From Desulfocapsa sp. (GTDB taxonomy: Bacteria > Desulfobacterota > Desulfobulbia > Desulfobulbales > Desulfocapsaceae): a stretch of DNA of 10,015 nucleotides. The notes under the pieces were generated by a model. The model did not search any database. It was not told where the DNA came from and was given only the letters and a program-made list of their open reading frames with translations. The DNA lies in contig JAOZTO010000062.1 in NCBI GenBank assembly GCA_029942265.1, forward strand, positions 1-10,015, given 5' to 3'. Position numbers and translations under genes: made by a program. Shown in pieces: positions 6,279 to 10,015 of this stretch. Position 1 is the stretch's first letter. Each line of letters begins with the position of its first letter.

Positions 6279-6310
6279 GCCCGACCTATAACTCAGAATC
6301 GATACATCTT

Positions 6311-8113
6311 ATGATCTATAATAACCTGATTTTTTTCCTTGTTGCGATATTTTTGTTTACCACTACCAGTGGAAGTGAGGCACTTTTCCTCCCTTTTACT
6401 GGGGCACTGCTTAGCTTTTCCGTCATATTATTTATTTTTGACCGTATTTCCGTGCTACTCTATTCCCGGGTTGGGCAAAATGGTTCCGGTGCATATTTTA
6501 AAGCGGAAAAACATCTCTCCATACTGGCATTGCTGTTCTATGCTGTAATTCTCTTCTGTTGTGACATTCACTATTATCTGATGCCACTCTCTTTGGGCGA
6601 ACGATTTCCTTCCTTTGTTACTTTTGGAGGTCTTGCCTTCTTTTTTATTTTTTTGCTGCTGATGTGGCGTCGGGCAAAGCCGGCTTATGAGAGTATCTTT
6701 GGGCGCAGTTACACAACTCCTGCCTTTTTACTTTCTAACGTAAAGGCTAATCTGCCCATTGTTTTTCCTTGGATGTTTTTGTCACTGGCTTATGATTTAC
6801 TGGCTCTGCTTCCTTTCCCTGAAGTAAAGGATTTTCTTCATTCTGAGTTGGGTGAATATGCCTCTTTTATTCTATTTTTATTTCTTATTCTCATTTTCTT
6901 TCCACCGATAGTTCGAAGACTTTGGGGCTGTACACCGTTTCCAGAAGGAGCCTTACTCGACCACCTACAAGATTTTTTTAAAAAGCAGAATTTTTCTGCC
7001 AAAGTATTTAGCTGGCCATTGTTTGAGGGAAGAGTCATAACCGCTGGAGTTATGGGAATTATACCAGGGCTGCGTTATGTGATTATTACTCCGGCATTAC
7101 TTGAGAATTTAACACAAGAAGAACTTGATGCTGTTATGGCTCACGAAATTGCCCATATTAAGAAGAAGCATATGCTGCTCTATCTTTTTATTATTTCAGG
7201 GTTTTCAGTTTTAGCTGGATTTATCCTTGAACCATTTACGTTTTTTATTCTGTCACGTTCGAGTTTTTATGCTTTGCTTGGTGTCACCGGGATAACTGCT
7301 GAAAATATGCTCACTATAATTATGGCATTTATTGTTCTTATTGCCATGGTGCTCTATTTTCGTTTTTTATTCGGGTATTTTATCAGAAATTTTGAACGTC
7401 AGGCAGATCTTTATGTATTTAAAGCCATCGGCAATAGTGATTCAATCATATCAGCGTTTGAGAAAATAGCAGTGCTTTCTGGAAATATCAGAGATTTACC
7501 TAGCTGGCACCACTTTGGCATTGGGGAACGAGTAGATTACCTTGAAAAATGTGAGCAGGACAGATCTTGGATTAAACGACATAATCGTAAGGTATGGCTC
7601 AGTTTGTTTGCATATGTTGTTGTTCTGTTACTAGCCGCTTCCGGAAAAGGGTTGATGCCAACTGAAATTTGGAAGCAGGGCTACGAGGAAAAGTACACGG
7701 AATTTATGATTGATCAGAAACTTATGCGGGAACCGGATAAGGCGTTATGGTTGGGTATAGCTGGAGATCTACTACAGCATAAAAAAATGGAGAAAAAGGC
7801 TATCGCTGCTTATGAGAAGGCTCTTGTGCTTGAACCGTCAAACCCCAAACTCCTCAACAATTTGGCTTGGCTTCTTTTAACCAGTGATAACAGGTCTATT
7901 CGAGATCCGGGGAAAGCTCTTGATATGGCAAGTAGCGCCGCAAGGCAGGTTCCTGTCGGACATGTTCTTGACACATTAGCCACTGCGTATTGGGCCAATA
8001 GTTTTGTAGAAAAAGCAATTGAGACAGAAGAAAAAGCAATACGTATTGATCCGGCAGGAAGTCAGTATTATCGTGGGCAGATTTTAAAATTCAGTAGCAG
8101 GGAGTATGAATAA
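6311..8113 (+). CDS. Membrane-embedded M48-family metallopeptidase with C-terminal TPR repeats
   Basis: Predicted zinc metallopeptidase of the Ste24/HtpX clan, 600 residues. The N-terminal half has about five hydrophobic helices (near 5-19, 27-50, 69-84, 104-119 and 183-200, with another hydrophobic patch at 148-168). The zinc site is HEIAH at 278-282, with third ligand Glu362 in FERQAD. Two helices lie between (about 289-314 and 332-357), and one follows (about 428-443). The active site is then predicted to face the cytoplasm, as in HtpX. From about 478 to 600 there are three TPR-like units (AYEKALVLEPSNPKLLNNLA, a degenerate middle unit, and AIETEEKAIRIDPAG) that likely bind a substrate or partner protein. 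The ATG start has no clear ribosome binding site and lies 32 bp after trmO, so it may be co-transcribed. The substrate is unknown; membrane-protein quality control is a family-based inference. Confidence 0.85.
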   Translation: MIYNNLIFFLVAIFLFTTTSGSEALFLPFTGALLSFSVILFIFDRISVLLYSRVGQNGSGAYFKAEKHLSILALLFYAVILFCCDIHYYLMPLSLGERFPSFVTFGGLAFFFIFLLLMWRRAKPAYESIFGRSYTTPAFLLSNVKANLPIVFPWMFLSLAYDLLALLPFPEVKDFLHSELGEYASFILFLFLILIFFPPIVRRLWGCTPFPEGALLDHLQDFFKKQNFSAKVFSWPLFEGRVITAGVMGIIPGLRYVIITPALLENLTQEELDAVMAHEIAHIKKKHMLLYLFIISGFSVLAGFILEPFTFFILSRSSFYALLGVTGITAENMLTIIMAFIVLIAMVLYFRFLFGYFIRNFERQADLYVFKAIGNSDSIISAFEKIAVLSGNIRDLPSWHHFGIGERVDYLEKCEQDRSWIKRHNRKVWLSLFAYVVVLLLAASGKGLMPTEIWKQGYEEKYTEFMIDQKLMREPDKALWLGIAGDLLQHKKMEKKAIAAYEKALVLEPSNPKLLNNLAWLLLTSDNRSIRDPGKALDMASSAARQVPVGHVLDTLATAYWANSFVEKAIETEEKAIRIDPAGSQYYRGQILKFSSREYE

Positions 8114-8159
8114 ACAGGAGGTAACTATTTAGCAAGCATCCGATAAGATTGGTATAACA

Positions 8160-8402
8160 TTAGGCGTACACATCAATACGTTTTGAGGCTTGGTCTTCTT
8201 GTGCTTTATCAGTAACGGTTTTAATATCAAGAACTTCTTTGGCCACCTGACTTGCCTTAGCCTCAGCCTGCCTTGTATTTGCCTGTTTTTCAGCTCGTCG
8301 CGGAGCTGCTTCATCTGTTCGGGTATTACCGGATTGAGAATTTCCCTTTAACCTGCTATTGTGTGGTGCAGCTACTGATTGCTGAGCTATTGCTTGAGTC
8401 AT
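8160..8402 (-). CDS. Small Ala/Gln-rich hypothetical protein (80 aa)
   Basis: I do not recognise this protein. It is 80 residues long, hydrophilic, rich in Ala, Gln, Lys and Arg, and lacks a signal peptide or membrane helix. The middle (about 25-72) is highly charged and likely helical or disordered. The C-terminus ends SKRIDVYA. Three things support a real gene: an AAGG Shine-Dalgarno core (plus-strand complement at 8410-8413) 7 bases before the ATG, a good sigma-70-like promoter directly upstream, and a protein composition that does not look like random translation. It is transcribed away from nfo and converges on the M48 peptidase gene, 46 bp between stops, with no clear terminator in that gap. 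No function is proposed. Confidence 0.6.
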   Translation of the reverse strand: MTQAIAQQSVAAPHNSRLKGNSQSGNTRTDEAAPRRAEKQANTRQAEAKASQVAKEVLDIKTVTDKAQEDQASKRIDVYA

Positions 8403-8416
8403 TTTTTCACCTTGTA

Positions 8417-8445
8417 TTGAACAATCTATTATTTTACTATAGCAT
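8417..8445 (+). promoter_or_regulatory. Possible nfo promoter overlapping the divergent promoter
   Basis: TTGAAC at 8417-8422 and TAGCAT at 8440-8445 are 17 bp apart on the plus strand, about 45 bp before nfo. The -10 matches the consensus at only four of six positions. It overlaps the minus-strand promoter face to face. Confidence 0.35.
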
Positions 8446-8464
8446 TCTTTTCTGAAAGAATCAA
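8436..8464 (-). promoter_or_regulatory. Sigma-70-like promoter for the small protein gene
   Basis: Read on the minus strand, TTGATT (complement of 8459-8464) and TATAGT (complement of 8436-8441) are separated by exactly 17 bp. The -10 is preceded by TGC, giving an extended -10 motif. It lies about 34 bp upstream of the start codon at 8402. Confidence 0.6.
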
Positions 8465-8471
8465 ACTTTCA
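8444..8471. promoter_or_regulatory. Two nested dyads between the divergent promoters
   Basis: ATTCTTT-TCTG-AAAGAAT (8444-8461) is a perfect 7-bp inverted repeat. TGAAAG-N7-CTTTCA (8453-8458 and 8466-8471) is a second 6-bp dyad overlapping it and covering the -35 of the minus-strand promoter. They could be operator sites; no regulator is identified. Confidence 0.35.
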
Positions 8472-8489
8472 ACCCTTGGAGAATTTTCA

Positions 8490-9335
8490 ATGCCATTATT
8501 GGGAGCTCATGAATCTGTTGCAGGAGGACTTCATCTAGCATTTAACAGAATACAGGAAGTTGGCGGGGCTGCCCTGCAAATCTTCACACGCAATCAACGT
8601 CAATGGAATCCGGCACCGATAACAGAGGAAGAACAAAGGCTTTTTGCAGCGGGCTGGAAGGAAGCTGGTAAAATTCCCGTTGCATCACATGCGTCTTATC
8701 TTGTGAATCTGGCATCGGGCAAAGCAGATCTTATTCAAAAGTCTATCACAGCCTTTGCAGACGAATTGAAACGTTGTGAACAGCTTGATATCCCACTGGT
8801 GGTGATGCATCCGGGTTCACATGGTGGAGATGGTGTGGAAACAGGTCTTGGTAGATTTATACAAAACCTTGATCTGGCACTCGAACGTGCGGATAATCAG
8901 GTGATGGTTCTTCTTGAAACTACTGCAGGTCAAGGAACAGGGCTCGGGAGTCGATTTGAAGAGTTGGCGGCTATTATTGAAGGGTCACGTTACGAGGAAA
9001 AAATTGGTGTCTGCGTGGATACCTGCCATATTTTTGCTGCCGGCTATGACATTCGCACTACAGAAAGCTACCAGGTAAGCATGGCAGAGTTTGATCGTGT
9101 AGTAGGCTTAGAGCGCATTAAATTTTTTCATCTCAACGATTCAAAAAAAGGTCTGGAAAGCAGGGTAGATCGTCACGAGCATATCGGGCAGGGTGAAATT
9201 GGAATCGAAGGATTTCGTAACCTTGTCAATGACCCTCGTTTTACAAATCACCCTATGACCCTTGAAACGCACAAGGGGAAGGATTTACAGGAAGATAGGG
9301 ATAACCTTACTGTTCTTCACGACTTGTGTGTCTAA
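8490..9335 (+). CDS. nfo: Endonuclease IV (AP endonuclease)
   Basis: Cleaves DNA 5' to abasic sites and trims damaged 3' ends in base excision repair, in the cytoplasm. Length is 281 residues against 285 in E. coli Nfo, a TIM barrel with three zinc ions. All nine metal ligands are visible: His67 (SHASYLVNL), His107 (VMHPGSH), Glu143 (LLETTAGQG), Asp177 and His180 (VDTCHIFAAGYD), His214 (FFHLNDSK), Asp227 and His229 (RVDRHEHIG), and Glu259 (TLETHKG). The N-terminal GAHESVAGGLHLA is also typical. ATG 8490 has GGAG (8478-8481) 8 bases upstream. It is divergent from the small protein gene and converges on the DUF6790-like gene with only 18 bp between stops and no hairpin, so the two transcripts may overlap. 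Confidence 0.97.
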   Translation: MPLLGAHESVAGGLHLAFNRIQEVGGAALQIFTRNQRQWNPAPITEEEQRLFAAGWKEAGKIPVASHASYLVNLASGKADLIQKSITAFADELKRCEQLDIPLVVMHPGSHGGDGVETGLGRFIQNLDLALERADNQVMVLLETTAGQGTGLGSRFEELAAIIEGSRYEEKIGVCVDTCHIFAAGYDIRTTESYQVSMAEFDRVVGLERIKFFHLNDSKKGLESRVDRHEHIGQGEIGIEGFRNLVNDPRFTNHPMTLETHKGKDLQEDRDNLTVLHDLCV

Positions 9336-9353
9336 AAATAGTTACCTTGATTC

Positions 9354-9800
9354 TCACATTGCAAAATATAATCCCCACAAAATCAACGGAATTGCAATAT
9401 CTGCAAAAAATACCGGCCCTGCATTTCCGGGATTTTTGTTGCCCGATTCCCTCTGACTCTGTACATGTACCGAAAATGCTCCTAACAGAAAAACCGATAC
9501 AAAAATAATGGTTGCCAACCAAAATTCATTTCTAAAAAAGAAACTTAGTAAGCCGCAACTTCCCAATGCAAGATTGGTAAAAGCGATTTCTTTCTGAAAA
9601 GGATTTCCGGCAGGCCAACCAATATATCCAGCGACCATATCAGACTTGAAATAGTGTCCCATAAAGGACCATATTCCGGACAATCCAACTTGTATAACTA
9701 ACAGCCAGAGCAGTAGTGTTTGGGCAATGGGTGCATCCCAAATTAAAATATGAGCAGTTGCAACACTTATAGCAGCAATAAAGAGATACAAGACATACAT
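9354..9800 (-). CDS. Small integral membrane protein, DUF6790-like
   Basis: A 148-residue protein with about four hydrophobic helices (about 3-21, 27-47, 73-90 and 94-112) and a fifth hydrophobic stretch at the C-terminus (131-147). The central loop GYIGWPAGNPFQKEIAFTNLALG (59-80) and the tail NPGNAGPVFFADIAIPLILWG match what I remember of the DUF6790 membrane family, whose function is unknown to me. ATG 9800 is preferred because GGAGGA lies 6 bases upstream; a TTG at 9806 would overlap that signal. It lies 90 bp downstream of purL on the same strand. A GATAAT sequence in that gap (complement of 9838-9843) could be a -10 without a good -35. The domain name is from memory and should be checked. 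Confidence 0.75.
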   Translation of the reverse strand: MYVLYLFIAAISVATAHILIWDAPIAQTLLLWLLVIQVGLSGIWSFMGHYFKSDMVAGYIGWPAGNPFQKEIAFTNLALGSCGLLSFFFRNEFWLATIIFVSVFLLGAFSVHVQSQRESGNKNPGNAGPVFFADIAIPLILWGLYFAM

Positions 9801-9890
9801 GTACAATCCTCCCAGATTTTGTTGAGTGTTTATTTTCTATTATCAGGCTCAAAAAAAGCCACACTATTTCATAAAAACGGTTCTTAAAAG

Positions 9891-10015
9891 CTACTTCATA
9901 CACCATTCATAAGCATTCTGAAACATCTGCATCCATGGTGTTACCTTCAGGCTTTTCATATCTTCAGGCAGATAATGTGCCTGCCAGGCAAGAAAAACCC
10001 GCTCCGGATGCGGCA
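9891..10015 (-). CDS. purL: PurL (phosphoribosylformylglycinamidine synthase), C-terminal end
   Basis: Only the last 41 complete codons are in the window; the gene continues past the right edge. They read PHPERVFLAWQAHYLPED, then VTPWMQMFQNAYEWCMK and stop. This matches the end of the large single-chain PurL of proteobacteria (MPHPERVF, then PWMRMFRNAR). The His and Glu of PHPE complete the catalytic triad of the glutamine amidotransferase domain, which supplies ammonia for the fourth step of purine synthesis. The ending is intact. No convincing terminator follows; only a 4-bp GGCT/AGCC stem lies at 9846-9860. Confidence 0.85.
   Translation of the reverse strand, partial: PHPERVFLAWQAHYLPEDMKSLKVTPWMQMFQNAYEWCMK

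Noticed and set aside
8106..8132. Eight-codon mini-ORF (MNKQEVTI) overlapping the end of the M48 gene
   Set aside because: Too short to support, and it contains the orphan Shine-Dalgarno itself rather than following it.

Overview
The window reads as a moderately AT-rich chromosomal stretch from a Gram-negative bacterium. It encodes periplasmic-binding-protein ABC importers with a Sec signal peptide, a single-chain proteobacterial-type PurL tail, and TrmO and Nfo. A Desulfobacterota-like host would fit the overall protein style, but that is an impression and cannot be proved from the sequence alone.

Layout. Positions 1-1213 (minus strand) hold the first two permease genes of a dipeptide/oligopeptide/nickel-type ABC transporter: a complete dppB-type gene, then the N-terminal third of a dppC-type gene that runs off the left edge. 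A 429-bp gap separates them from a divergent plus-strand cluster in the order phnD, phnC, phnE, phnE (1643-5126). This is a complete phosphonate/phosphite-class importer with a binding protein, an ATPase and two different permeases. A strong intrinsic terminator sits between phnD and phnC, and the three downstream genes are tightly packed or overlapping. No C-P lyase, phosphonatase or phosphite dehydrogenase gene is present here, so the substrate is open.

Right after the transporter lies a 147-bp MITE-like element (5140-5286), which is one long imperfect palindrome. It is followed by about 235 bp of unexplained sequence ending in a heptamer tandem repeat. That repeat forms the ribosome-binding region of trmO (5523-6278), a tRNA t6A37 methyltransferase. 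A compact hairpin made of the same terminal repeat as the MITE lies inside the 3' end of trmO and encodes most of its extra C-terminal tail. Next comes a 600-residue membrane metallopeptidase of the M48 type with C-terminal TPR repeats (6311-8113).

The right part holds a small unrecognised Ala/Gln-rich protein (8160-8402, minus). It is transcribed divergently from nfo, endonuclease IV (8490-9335, plus), with overlapping candidate promoters and small dyads between them. nfo converges on a four-helix DUF6790-like membrane protein (9354-9800, minus). That gene lies downstream of the 3' end of purL (9891-10015, minus, running off the right edge).

Most genes are ordinary housekeeping or transport genes. 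The most unusual content is the repeat biology: the palindromic MITE-like element, its hairpin relative built into the trmO coding sequence, and the heptamer repeat at the trmO start. The transcriptional wiring of the phn cluster also deserves attention. I found no convincing new multi-gene defence or biosynthetic system.
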